A stretch of 19,375 bases of DNA from UMGS1370 sp963557065 (GCA_963557065.1 CAUWCT010000062.1:1-19375); one strand, 5' to 3'. Shown: positions 1 to 7,010, numbered from the stretch's first letter. The notes: a model not told the origin generated them from the letters alone. Made by a program: numbers and translations.

Positions 1-41
1 ATCTAACCATATGGATATAAAATTAACTAAATGACATTGAT

Positions 42-85
42 GGCTGAACTGTTACTAAAATTGCAGCTGTTCAGCATGTGAAGAT
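42..85. repeat. Decayed end fragments of the dispersed MITE family
   Basis: Bases 42-55 read GGCTGAACTGTTAC, identical to the right terminus of the intact 151-bp element at 3113-3263. Bases 63-85 resemble that element's left end (TTCAGC-ATGTGAAGAT). The arms GCTGAAC (43-49) and GTTCAGC (69-75) can pair. It is probably an old, rearranged copy, or the right end of a copy whose left part lies outside the window. No target duplication could be checked here. Confidence 0.55.
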
Positions 86-124
86 GTATGTTGGAACAGT
101 TATCGAGAATGCGGGAGAAAAAGA

Positions 125-3112
125 ATGAAGATGAGGGCTAATAAGAGAACAGGCAGGACGGCAGGATGGAGTGTGTGCCTGGCGCTTGCTGCGGCAATCA
201 CGATTTGCTTTTCGTTTACTGTACGGGCAGAGGTGCAGGATAACCCGGTCCGTCAGCGAGGACTTATGGACTACATTGTGAAGCACTATGATGAGAGCAA
301 TGGCATGGATACCAGTGAAGCCAATGCAGTCCTTCAGGATGAAAAGGGATATATCTGGGTAGGAAGCTACAGCGGTTTAAGCCGGTACTGCGGCAGCGAA
401 TTTGAAAATGTCAGCGCGGTCAGAGAAGACGCGCCTAAGGCCGGTATTCGGGTACTTTTTGAGGATTCCAGGAAACGGATATGGATTGGGACCAATGATG
501 ACGGCATTTATCTGTATGAAAATGAGCGGTTTTCCAAGATTGCAGATAAAAAAAGCGATGTAGAGGAAAATGTGCTGAACCTTTCCGTCCGGTCTATTAC
601 AGAAGATCAGAATGGACGGATTCTTGCAGGAACCACCAATGGACTGTTTCTTGTAGACGGAGGGCAGATTTCCAAATACAGAGAAGAACGTCTGGAAAGA
701 GAAACCATAGAGGGACTGATATGCGATGCGGAGGGGAATATCTGGGGAACAACTTCCGGACGGCTTGTGTTTATTTTGGGAAAAGACGGAATACACCGTT
801 TCTGGGACGGCAGTTCCTCTGATGAAAAGCCGTCAGGCAGTCTGCTTCATGCCAGGGATGGGTCTGTTTATATTGGAACCGAGGGAAACTGTGTGTTTCA
901 GGCTGTACCCCCAAAAGACCATCAGGGTGATTACCAGGTAATAAAACGTTCCACAGGAAGTCTGGAGACAGTCAACAAACTGTATCAGGACAGTCAGGGA
1001 TGGATATGGGTATGTACCGATAAAGGGATAGGATATTTTGAAGAGAACCATGTGTTCAATGAGATAATGGATGGTTCTTTTGGGACCATTATCACGGATA
1101 TGTGGGAGGATTACGAGGGAAATCTCTGGTTTGCATCCTCTAAAAGCGGCCTTTTGGAGTTGGTGAAGGGAAAATTCATTAATGTAGGGTACGAAGCGGA
1201 GATTGCCGGGGAGACAGTCAATGCGTCTCTTCTCTATGACAACTGTCTCTATATCGGAACGGATAAGGGACTGACGATTATGGACAGTCAGGGAAAGATG
1301 GTAGAAACCGGACTGACGGATTTTTTGAAAGGGATCCGAATCCGCAGCCTTATGAAAGACAGTCAGGGGAATTTATGGATTTCTGCCTATAAAAAGTATG
1401 GACTGATCAAGTATAATGGGGAGACAGAACAGTGGAACTGTATTACAGAAGAGAACGGACTCAACCATGACCAGGTAAGAATGGCGCTGGAACTGTCTGA
1501 CGGGGATATTGCAGTAGCTACCAATGGCGGAGTTTCACTGATTCGGAATGATGAGGTAATAAAAAACTATGGGACCGCAGACGGCATTATCAATGGGACT
1601 ATTTTGTGTCTGGAAGAGACTTCTGATGGAAAACTGCTGGCCGGAAGCGATGGAAACGGGATTTATAAAATTGATCCTGAAACAGATGAAGTGGACAATA
1701 TAGGCGTGGAAGACGGGCTGAGTTCCGGTATTATTTTAAGAATGGTTCGGGATGAACAGTCAGGAGGAATCTGGGTGAGCAATGGGTCTGTACTGTCTTT
1801 GTGGAAAGAGGAAGAGACACCGCAGATCAGGGAAATAGAGAGCAGCCTGGGCAGCATTTTTGACATCAAACCCATAGGGGAAGACATCTGGCTGCTCAAT
1901 GCTTCCGGCCTGATTCGGGTTTCCAGACAGTCTCTGTTAAACGGGATCAAAGAATATACGATTCTGGACAGAAAAGACGGACTGACCAGCAGTATTACAG
2001 CCAATTCCTGGAATTATCTGAGCGGGGACGGGGAATTATTTGTATGCACAGGCAACGGAGTGTACTATATTGATACAAAGGAGATTCACAAAAATGTGAC
2101 AGTGCCGAAGATTGCAGTAAGAAACGTGACAGTGGACGACAAGAAGTATTATGGAGGAAACGATCTGGTACTTCCCACTGACACCAAAAGAATCGTCATT
2201 GATTTGGATCTTCTTAGTTTTGGACTTGCAGAGGGAACTCTTCATTACTGTCTGGAAGGGTTTGACAGCGATATCCAGACATTGGAAAGAACAGAGAATA
2301 AAATAACTTATACCAATCTTCCGGGAGGAACCTATACATTCCATGGGATTGGATATAATGCAGATGGAGAAAAAAGCGATGAGATAACCTTTCAAATACA
2401 TAAGACTCCCAGCTTTTTTGAACAGCAGTATATTCATCTTCTGATGGGGGCAGCGGCAATCCTGCTTTTATTGTTCATCATTGTGATTCTCCAGCACGTC
2501 CATAAGAGGCGGCTGATTAAGAGACAAAAAGAATATAAGACAATGACGGATCAGACTATTCGGATTGTTACCAAAGCGATTGATGCCAAGGACAGCTATA
2601 CCATCGGACATTCGCACAGAGTAGCAGTATACTCAGTAGAAATCGGCAGGCGTTACGGACTTTCCAAAGAAAAGCTGGAGCAGCTGTATTACAGCGGACT
2701 TCTCCACGATATTGGAAAAATCGGGGTTCCGGACAGTGTATTGAAAAAACCGGGCAAATTGACAGACGAAGAGTATGATATGATTAAGCGCCATCCTGCA
2801 ATCGGAGGCGAGATTTTAAAAGAGTTTACTCTGGTTCCCTGGATTGCAGACGGGGCACAGTATCACCATGAGCGGTACGATGGAAAAGGATATAATGCAG
2901 GACTTTCAGGAGAAGACATCCCCTTGTTTGCCAGAATTATCTCCGTAGCGGACGCTTATGACAGCATGAATTCCAACCGGGTATACCGCACAGGCAGAGA
3001 GAAAGACTTTATTTATCAGGAGATTCAGAAAGGAAAAGGGTCCCAGTTTGATCCTGTATTTGCCCAGATTATGCTGGACATGATAAAAGACGGATTTGAA
3101 GCGGAAGAATAG
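125..3112 (+). CDS. Membrane-anchored reg-propeller sensor with HD-GYP phosphodiesterase domain
   Basis: Predicted one-component sensor of 995 aa that would hydrolyse cyclic di-GMP in the cytoplasm in response to an external signal. Residues 1-35 form a signal peptide (basic start, hydrophobic core, VRA before the cut). Residues about 45-680 carry roughly 13 repeats of the W(I/V)GT-x-GL-x-x-Y type, typical of two-component-regulator propeller blades and enough for two seven-bladed propellers. A Y_Y_Y-like beta domain follows (about 690-765), then one membrane helix (about 770-793). The HD-GYP domain (about 815-990) has H829, H861-D862, K865 and the HHExxDG signature at 914-920. The terminal GYP is GYN (922-924), so the proline is missing. 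ATG 125 has GGGAG seven bases upstream. The stop codon TAG lies inside an 8-bp target duplication of the adjacent MITE. The domain assignment is secure; c-di-GMP as the substrate is inferred from the family. Confidence 0.9.
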   Translation: MKMRANKRTGRTAGWSVCLALAAAITICFSFTVRAEVQDNPVRQRGLMDYIVKHYDESNGMDTSEANAVLQDEKGYIWVGSYSGLSRYCGSEFENVSAVREDAPKAGIRVLFEDSRKRIWIGTNDDGIYLYENERFSKIADKKSDVEENVLNLSVRSITEDQNGRILAGTTNGLFLVDGGQISKYREERLERETIEGLICDAEGNIWGTTSGRLVFILGKDGIHRFWDGSSSDEKPSGSLLHARDGSVYIGTEGNCVFQAVPPKDHQGDYQVIKRSTGSLETVNKLYQDSQGWIWVCTDKGIGYFEENHVFNEIMDGSFGTIITDMWEDYEGNLWFASSKSGLLELVKGKFINVGYEAEIAGETVNASLLYDNCLYIGTDKGLTIMDSQGKMVETGLTDFLKGIRIRSLMKDSQGNLWISAYKKYGLIKYNGETEQWNCITEENGLNHDQVRMALELSDGDIAVATNGGVSLIRNDEVIKNYGTADGIINGTILCLEETSDGKLLAGSDGNGIYKIDPETDEVDNIGVEDGLSSGIILRMVRDEQSGGIWVSNGSVLSLWKEEETPQIREIESSLGSIFDIKPIGEDIWLLNASGLIRVSRQSLLNGIKEYTILDRKDGLTSSITANSWNYLSGDGELFVCTGNGVYYIDTKEIHKNVTVPKIAVRNVTVDDKKYYGGNDLVLPTDTKRIVIDLDLLSFGLAEGTLHYCLEGFDSDIQTLERTENKITYTNLPGGTYTFHGIGYNADGEKSDEITFQIHKTPSFFEQQYIHLLMGAAAILLLLFIIVILQHVHKRRLIKRQKEYKTMTDQTIRIVTKAIDAKDSYTIGHSHRVAVYSVEIGRRYGLSKEKLEQLYYSGLLHDIGKIGVPDSVLKKPGKLTDEEYDMIKRHPAIGGEILKEFTLVPWIADGAQYHHERYDGKGYNAGLSGEDIPLFARIISVADAYDSMNSNRVYRTGREKDFIYQEIQKGKGSQFDPVFAQIMLDMIKDGFEAEE
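3105..3112. repeat. Left target-site duplication of the MITE
   Basis: AAGAATAG lies directly against the left terminus of the element (GTAACAG starts at 3113). The identical octamer follows the right terminus at 3264-3271. It contains the last codons and the TAG stop of the HD-GYP gene, so insertion left the protein intact. Confidence 0.85.
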
Positions 3113-3263
3113 GTAACAGTTCAGCCATGCGAAGATTCAGGCAGAAAAAAGCGTTGAAAGCTTGCGTTCATAAGAGTTTTTCTGCCTGAATCTTCATAGG
3201 GCGGACGCCAGACGCTTCTTGTCCGCTGAAGGCGGGCAAGAAGATGCAAGGCTGAACTGTTAC
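3113..3263. mobile_element. 151-bp MITE with 18-bp inverted termini, probably IS66-mobilised
   Basis: The left terminus 3113-3130 (GTAACAGTTCAGCCATGC) and the right terminus 3246-3263 are inverted copies with one mismatch in 18; the outer 14 bp are perfect. Two further hairpins lie inside. One is a perfect 19-bp inverted repeat, 3131-3149 with 3177-3195; the other is a 12-bp arm pair with one G-T wobble, 3215-3226 with 3232-3243. There is no reading frame of interest inside. Perfect 8-bp direct repeats (AAGAATAG) flank it at 3105-3112 and 3264-3271. IS66-family elements are known for termini starting GTAA and for 8-bp duplications, so an IS66 transposase acting in trans is the favoured mover, by inference. 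Without the element and one duplication, the HD-GYP gene would end about 38 bp before the next gene. Confidence 0.85.
3131..3195. repeat. Perfect 19-bp inverted repeat inside the MITE
   Basis: The arm 3131-3149 (GAAGATTCAGGCAGAAAAA) is the exact reverse complement of 3177-3195, with a 27-base loop containing AAGCTT. In RNA from either strand it would form a very stable stem. The 3' arm is not followed by a U tract, so it is not a classical intrinsic terminator, although it could slow or protect a transcript. Confidence 0.8.
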
Positions 3264-3271
3264 AAGAATAG
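3264..3271. repeat. Right target-site duplication of the MITE
   Basis: AAGAATAG follows the right terminus (…CTGTTAC ending at 3263) and matches 3105-3112 in all eight positions. Confidence 0.85.
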
Positions 3272-3301
3272 AGATAAAAAGGGACCTGGAACATACACAA
3301 T

Positions 3302-3925
3302 ATGGAAAAGACAGAACTATCTGAGATTTTACAAAAAGACGTCTCCAGAGCGGCTGCATCCGTAGCCGACGAACAGGGAATGCCCTGGAGCGTGATTTTG
3401 GATCTGGTCATGGCTGAGGATCAGAGACTGTATTTTGCGGCAGCCAAAGGAACTGTGCTCCATACCAGTCTTCAGACAAATCCACATCTTGCAGTCACCA
3501 TAGCCGCAGACAGGGGACAGACGGAGTTTCAGGCAGTTTCTATCAGAGGAACAGTCAAAAATATGGGTACAGAGCGCCTGGATATGCTCTTTGATAGGAA
3601 TCCGGTACTTCAGAAGATTTATCAAAAGCCGAAGAGCCGGAGGATTTTGGAAGTGTTTTGCATATACCGGGGAGAGGGAGAATATCTGGAATTAAAGGAA
3701 GGAATTTTAAACCGCAAAAGGTTTTCCTTTGGAGGGGAAGAGATCAAAAACAGGGGCTATCAGATTGATGAAAAAAGATGTATTGGATGCCAGGGATGCA
3801 GAAGTATCTGCCCGGTTTCCTGCATCAGCAATACGTTTCCAAGAACGATTGACCGGAACCGGTGCATTCAGTGCGGAAATTGCTTTCAGATCTGCCTTCG
3901 CAGGGCAGTAGAGAAAATCGGATGA
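3302..3925 (+). CDS. PNPOx-like flavin-binding domain fused to 2[4Fe-4S] ferredoxin
   Basis: A 207-aa cytoplasmic redox protein. Residues 1 to about 140 look like the split-barrel pyridoxamine-phosphate-oxidase-like fold, which usually binds FMN or F420: an SVILDLVMAEDQRLYFAAAKGT strand pattern, then NPHLAVTI and AVSIRGTV. The C-terminal third is a bacterial-type diferredoxin. Cluster ligands are C160, C163, C166 and C170 (followed by proline), and C188, C191, C194 and C198 (followed by leucine instead of the usual proline). Electron transfer between a flavin and the clusters is a reasonable inference; the substrate is unknown. The ribosome site is weak (CTGGAA about ten bases upstream), but no better in-frame start exists. 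It lies between the MITE and tag, 18 bp before tag, and was probably co-transcribed with the HD-GYP gene before the insertion. Confidence 0.85.
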   Translation: MEKTELSEILQKDVSRAAASVADEQGMPWSVILDLVMAEDQRLYFAAAKGTVLHTSLQTNPHLAVTIAADRGQTEFQAVSIRGTVKNMGTERLDMLFDRNPVLQKIYQKPKSRRILEVFCIYRGEGEYLELKEGILNRKRFSFGGEEIKNRGYQIDEKRCIGCQGCRSICPVSCISNTFPRTIDRNRCIQCGNCFQICLRRAVEKIG

Positions 3926-3943
3926 CAGGGAGAGAAAAAATAC

Positions 3944-4498
3944 ATGGAGTGGACAGACGGAAAATGCCGGTGTTTTTGGGCGAATCCCAAAAATCAGAGA
4001 TACATGGATTACCACGATAAGGAGTGGGGCGTTCCCTGCCATGAGGATGGAAAACTGTTTGAAATGCTGATTTTGGAATCTTTTCAGGCAGGACTTTCCT
4101 GGGAATGTGTGTTAAATAAAAGAGAGGCATTTCGGGATGCTTTTGACGGATTTGATTTGGAAACAGTCTGCGGATATGGGGAAGAAAAGATGGCAGAACT
4201 TCAGAACAATCCCAATATTATCCGCAACCGCTTAAAAATCCGGGCGGCTGTATCCAATGCCGGGATTTTTAAAGAAATTCAGCAGGAGTACGGCAGCTTT
4301 TCAAACTATCTGTGGCAGTGGACAGACGGAACTGTGATTTACGAAAAGGGGCAGACCCGATCGCCCCTGTCCGATAATATATCAAAGGACTTAAAAAAAC
4401 GGGGAATGAAATTTGTGGGAACCACTATTATTTATGCCTACCTGCAGGCAGTGGGGGTCATTTATTCCCATGAAGACGGCTGCTTTTTATCGGTATAG
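3944..4498 (+). CDS. tag: DNA-3-methyladenine glycosylase I
   Basis: Base-excision repair enzyme that removes 3-methyladenine from alkylated DNA. The 184 aa match the family's usual length and landmarks. Near the start are CFWA and YHDKEWGVP, followed by LFEMLILESFQAGLSW with the catalytic glutamate, and near the end KKRGMKFVGTTIIYAYLQAVG. The structural zinc ligands of Tag are visible as C10, H24, H176 and C180. ATG 3944 has AGGGAGA ten bases upstream. It sits 18 bp after the ferredoxin fusion gene and 13 bp before the AAA+ gene, so the three probably share a transcript. The assignment is secure by motif order. Confidence 0.95.
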   Translation: MEWTDGKCRCFWANPKNQRYMDYHDKEWGVPCHEDGKLFEMLILESFQAGLSWECVLNKREAFRDAFDGFDLETVCGYGEEKMAELQNNPNIIRNRLKIRAAVSNAGIFKEIQQEYGSFSNYLWQWTDGTVIYEKGQTRSPLSDNISKDLKKRGMKFVGTTIIYAYLQAVGVIYSHEDGCFLSV

Positions 4499-4511
4499 AA
4501 GGGAGATACAT

Positions 4512-6008
4512 ATGCCAGTATTTGATTTTAGCAATATATCAGAAGAAAAAAAGGAAAAGAGTCAGGGAGCGTGCACCTATACGATTATCCGCTCCAGTGA
4601 ACCCCAGGCATCTGCCCAGAAACCGATTTTGGTGCTGGACAATCAGAATGGACAGTGGGATACACATTCCTGGGGATTTTTTACCAATCCGGACAAGGGG
4701 ACTTCGTTTGAGCGAAAGGACAAAGAAGGGAAAACAAAAGCCGATATTTTACAGATCGACGCCCGATTTGTCAGCCTGGTAAAGTGGATGGGGGAACATC
4801 ACATTCCGGTCAGCCTGTCAGGTGCAAACAGGACAGACGGGTATGCGGTTTATAACATTCGGGAGACGGCTTTTGGAGGAGGAGGAAAGCTGTCGGCAGA
4901 AGACGGATTTTTGCAGTTTATGATTGAACGGCTTTTTGCCAGCGTCCCGCCATCGGAAGAGGAAATAGATGAAGATCAGGAAGAAGCCGGCGATGAGATG
5001 AAACTGACCAGCCTGCAGAGCATTACGGATTTTATGACCTGCGCAGGCCGTACTCTGCCGGATCACATTCGCCTTTGGGCCAGGAGAAATCTGGCTGTGG
5101 CCAGATCCCATGAAGTATCTCCGGAGGAACGGCGTCATGCTCAGAGAGCGCTTTCGATTATGATGAATGTGCAGTGGAAAAATAATTACTTTGAGTCCAT
5201 TGATCCGGCAGAGGCCAGAAAGATTCTGGACGAGGAACTCTATGGCTTGGATCGGGTAAAGCAGAGAATCATGGAAACCATTATCCAGATCAACCGCACC
5301 CATACCCTTCCGGCTTACGGTCTTTTATTGGTGGGGCCTGCCGGGACAGGAAAATCCCAGATTGCCTATGCGGTGGCCCGCATTTTAAAGCTTCCATGGA
5401 CAACCCTGGATATGAGTTCCATCAATGATCCGGAGCAGCTTACCGGCAGTTCCCGCATTTATTCCAACGCCAGGCCCGGAATTATTATGGAGGCATTTTC
5501 CATGGCAGGGGAATCCAATCTGGTGTTTATCATCAATGAACTGGATAAGGCGTCTTCCGGCAAAGGAAACGGCAATCCGGCAGACGTCTTGCTGACACTT
5601 TTAGACAATTTAGGCTTCACTGACAATTACATGGAATGTATGGTTCCCACAAAAGGAGTGTATCCCATTGCCACAGCCAATGACAAGAGCCGGATCAGTG
5701 CGCCGTTAATGTCAAGATTTGCAGTGATTGATATTCCGGATTATACAGCAGAGGAAAAGCGGACAATTTTCTTAAAATACGCCCTTCCAAAAGTGTTAAA
5801 ACGCATGGGAATGAGAGAAAATGAGTGTATTTTGACTCCTAAGGCAGCAGATGAAGTGATTGAAATTTTCTCTGATACCAGCGGAATCAGAGATTTGGAA
5901 CAGGCGGCAGAACACATTGCAGCCAATGCTCTTTACCAGATTGAGGTCAATCATATTTCGGAGGCAGTATTTGACGAAAGAATGATAAGAGAGCTTTTAT
6001 CTGTGTAA
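4512..6008 (+). CDS. Lon-like AAA+ ATPase without a protease domain
   Basis: A 498-aa soluble protein. Residues about 240-485 form an AAA+ module whose motif order and wording closely follow the ATPase domain of Lon: YGLDRVKQRIMETI, Walker A GPAGTGKS (275-282), ARPGIIMEAFSMAG, LDNLGFTDNY, IATAND with sensor-1 N390, LMSRF with probable arginine finger R402, YTAEEKRTIFLKYALPK, and GIRDLEQAAEHI with sensor-2 R460. The Walker B is VFIINELDK, so the usual aspartate is N342 while E343 remains. There is no Lon Ser-Lys protease domain and no typical Lon N domain. Residues 1-240 match no family I recognise and include a glycine run (AFGGGGKL). ATG 4512 is chosen over an upstream start at 4413 because AAGGGAG lies just before it and the longer form would overlap tag. 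A 35-bp MITE remnant appears to provide the stop codon. Function unknown; a remodelling or chaperone role is inferred. Confidence 0.8.
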   Translation: MPVFDFSNISEEKKEKSQGACTYTIIRSSEPQASAQKPILVLDNQNGQWDTHSWGFFTNPDKGTSFERKDKEGKTKADILQIDARFVSLVKWMGEHHIPVSLSGANRTDGYAVYNIRETAFGGGGKLSAEDGFLQFMIERLFASVPPSEEEIDEDQEEAGDEMKLTSLQSITDFMTCAGRTLPDHIRLWARRNLAVARSHEVSPEERRHAQRALSIMMNVQWKNNYFESIDPAEARKILDEELYGLDRVKQRIMETIIQINRTHTLPAYGLLLVGPAGTGKSQIAYAVARILKLPWTTLDMSSINDPEQLTGSSRIYSNARPGIIMEAFSMAGESNLVFIINELDKASSGKGNGNPADVLLTLLDNLGFTDNYMECMVPTKGVYPIATANDKSRISAPLMSRFAVIDIPDYTAEEKRTIFLKYALPKVLKRMGMRENECILTPKAADEVIEIFSDTSGIRDLEQAAEHIAANALYQIEVNHISEAVFDERMIRELLSV

Positions 6009-6039
6009 GCAGGCAAGAAGATCCATGGATGAACGTTAC
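6009..6039. repeat. Right-end fragment of the MITE family at the AAA+ stop
   Basis: GCAGGCAAGAAGATCCATGG and the following GATGAACGTTAC align with the right end of the intact element (3232-3263) with a few differences. Together with the GTAA at 6005-6008 the segment is directly flanked by TATCTGT at 5998-6004 and 6040-6046, which looks like a slightly decayed target duplication. It is probably an internally deleted copy. Confidence 0.6.
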
Positions 6040-6043
6040 TATC

Positions 6044-6050
6044 TGTCGAA
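6044..6050 (+). promoter_or_regulatory. Spo0A-binding site (0A box) upstream of spo0A
   Basis: TGTCGAA is an exact match to the 0A-box consensus TGNCGAA. It lies about 85 bp before the spo0A start and just upstream of the putative -35 (6069-6074). Phospho-Spo0A autoregulation is known in Bacillus and Clostridium, so this is plausible, but a 7-bp match alone can occur by chance. Confidence 0.5.
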
Positions 6051-6068
6051 ACTTGCGGTTGATTCTCG

Positions 6069-6098
6069 TTGCGAAAAGGAAATGATCAGGACTATAAT
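6069..6098 (+). promoter_or_regulatory. Putative housekeeping promoter of spo0A
   Basis: TTGCGA (6069-6074) and a perfect TATAAT (6093-6098) are separated by 18 bp. The -10 is excellent and the -35 matches four of six bases. Transcription would start near 6105, with a short leader before AGGAGG at 6121-6126. Confidence 0.6.
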
Positions 6099-6134
6099 AC
6101 AGGTGAATGATCAAAAAACGAGGAGGATTTTCAC

Positions 6135-6944
6135 ATGGCTGAGTTAAATGTGGCGATTGCAGATGATAATCCGCAGACTTTAGGTCTGCTGCAGGATATT
6201 GTAGAGGGAGAAAAGGGATTTCATGTAGTCGGGAAGGCGGATAATGGCGAAGATGCTTACTCCATGATCATGGAAACCAATCCGGACATTGTACTTTTAG
6301 ATGTCATTATGCCCGGATTGGACGGCCTTTCTGTCATGGAGCGGGTCAACCGGAATGTTCCTTCTGATAAAGCGCCTTCTTTCATCATGGTGACAGCTGC
6401 CGGAAGCGAGAATGTGACAGCCGATGCGTTTTCCATGGGCGCCAGCTACTATATTATGAAGCCATTTAACCGGGAGACGGTGGTGGACAAGATGCGCCGT
6501 ACCCGTATGCGTCAGGGGGCAGAGCCGTCTTTTCAGGAAGTAAAAAGAGCGCGCCCTTACATAGACAAGGCAGAATATATGGAGCAGAATCTGGAAAATG
6601 ATGTCACCCATATCCTGCATGAAATCGGCATTCCGGCTCATATTAAGGGATATCAGTATTTAAGGGATGCCATTACCATGTCAGTACGGGATCACGAAAT
6701 GCTGGCGTCTGTCACCAAGATCCTTTATCCTACTATCGGAAAACTTCATCAGACCACGTCCAGCCGGGTAGAGCGGGCTATCCGGCATGCAATCGAAGTT
6801 GCCTGGAGCAGAGGAAAAATGGATACGATTAATGATTTATTTGGCTATACAGTCAGCAATGGAAAAGGCAAACCTACCAACTCGGAGTTTATCGCTCTGA
6901 TTGCAGACAAAATACGGCTGGATTACAAGCGGATGAACAGCTGA
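6135..6944 (+). CDS. spo0A: Sporulation master response regulator Spo0A
   Basis: A phosphorelay-activated transcription factor that commits cells to sporulation by binding 0A boxes. It has 269 aa, the normal length. The receiver domain (about 4-122) has the acidic pair D10-D11, phospho-acceptor D56 in LLDVIMPG, switch T87 and K109 in IMKPF. A linker of about 20 residues leads to the C-terminal DNA-binding domain (about 150-267), which keeps the family's signature segments: HEIGIPAHIKGYQYLRDAI, TKILYPTIGKLH, SSRVERAIRHAIEVAWSRG and KPTNSEFIALIADKIRL. The start ATG has AGGAGG eight bases upstream. The upstream neighbour is the Lon-like ATPase rather than spoIVB, the usual partner in clostridia. 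An exact 0A box and a TATAAT promoter precede it. Confidence 0.98.
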   Translation: MAELNVAIADDNPQTLGLLQDIVEGEKGFHVVGKADNGEDAYSMIMETNPDIVLLDVIMPGLDGLSVMERVNRNVPSDKAPSFIMVTAAGSENVTADAFSMGASYYIMKPFNRETVVDKMRRTRMRQGAEPSFQEVKRARPYIDKAEYMEQNLENDVTHILHEIGIPAHIKGYQYLRDAITMSVRDHEMLASVTKILYPTIGKLHQTTSSRVERAIRHAIEVAWSRGKMDTINDLFGYTVSNGKGKPTNSEFIALIADKIRLDYKRMNS

Positions 6945-6976
6945 ACGGCTGCCGGATTTCATAAAAAAACACAGAT

Positions 6977-7010
6977 AATACTTCCTAAAACCTGAAAAGT
7001 ATTGTATACT
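6977..7010 (+). promoter_or_regulatory. Possible glgA promoter and small inverted repeat
   Basis: AATACTT (6977-6983) and AAGTATT (6997-7003) form an inverted repeat. TATACT (7005-7010) could be a -10, but the matching -35 position (6982-6987, TTCCTA) is poor. No 0A box was seen between spo0A and glgA. Confidence 0.3.

Noticed and set aside
2036..2437. Minus-strand open frame of 133 codons opposite the HD-GYP gene
   Set aside because: It lies wholly within the well-supported sensor gene, and its translation shows no domain features.
125..3112. The many short propeller repeats as a DNA tandem repeat or CRISPR-like array
   Set aside because: The periodicity is at the protein level (WxGT-type blades); the DNA units are diverged and unequal in length.
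3177..3200. 3' arm of the MITE hairpin as a Rho-independent terminator
   Set aside because: The T run is at the start of the 3' stem arm and no U tract follows the stem, so it lacks the terminator layout.
4413..4511. Longer N-terminus for the Lon-like ATPase
   Set aside because: It would overlap the 3' end of tag by 86 bp and has no ribosome site, while ATG 4512 has AAGGGAG just upstream.
6077..6108. Possible sigma-H promoter for spo0A (AGGAAAT … GAAT)
   Set aside because: The two elements are about 18 bp apart, whereas sigma-H promoters need roughly 11-12 bp; the TATAAT promoter fits better.
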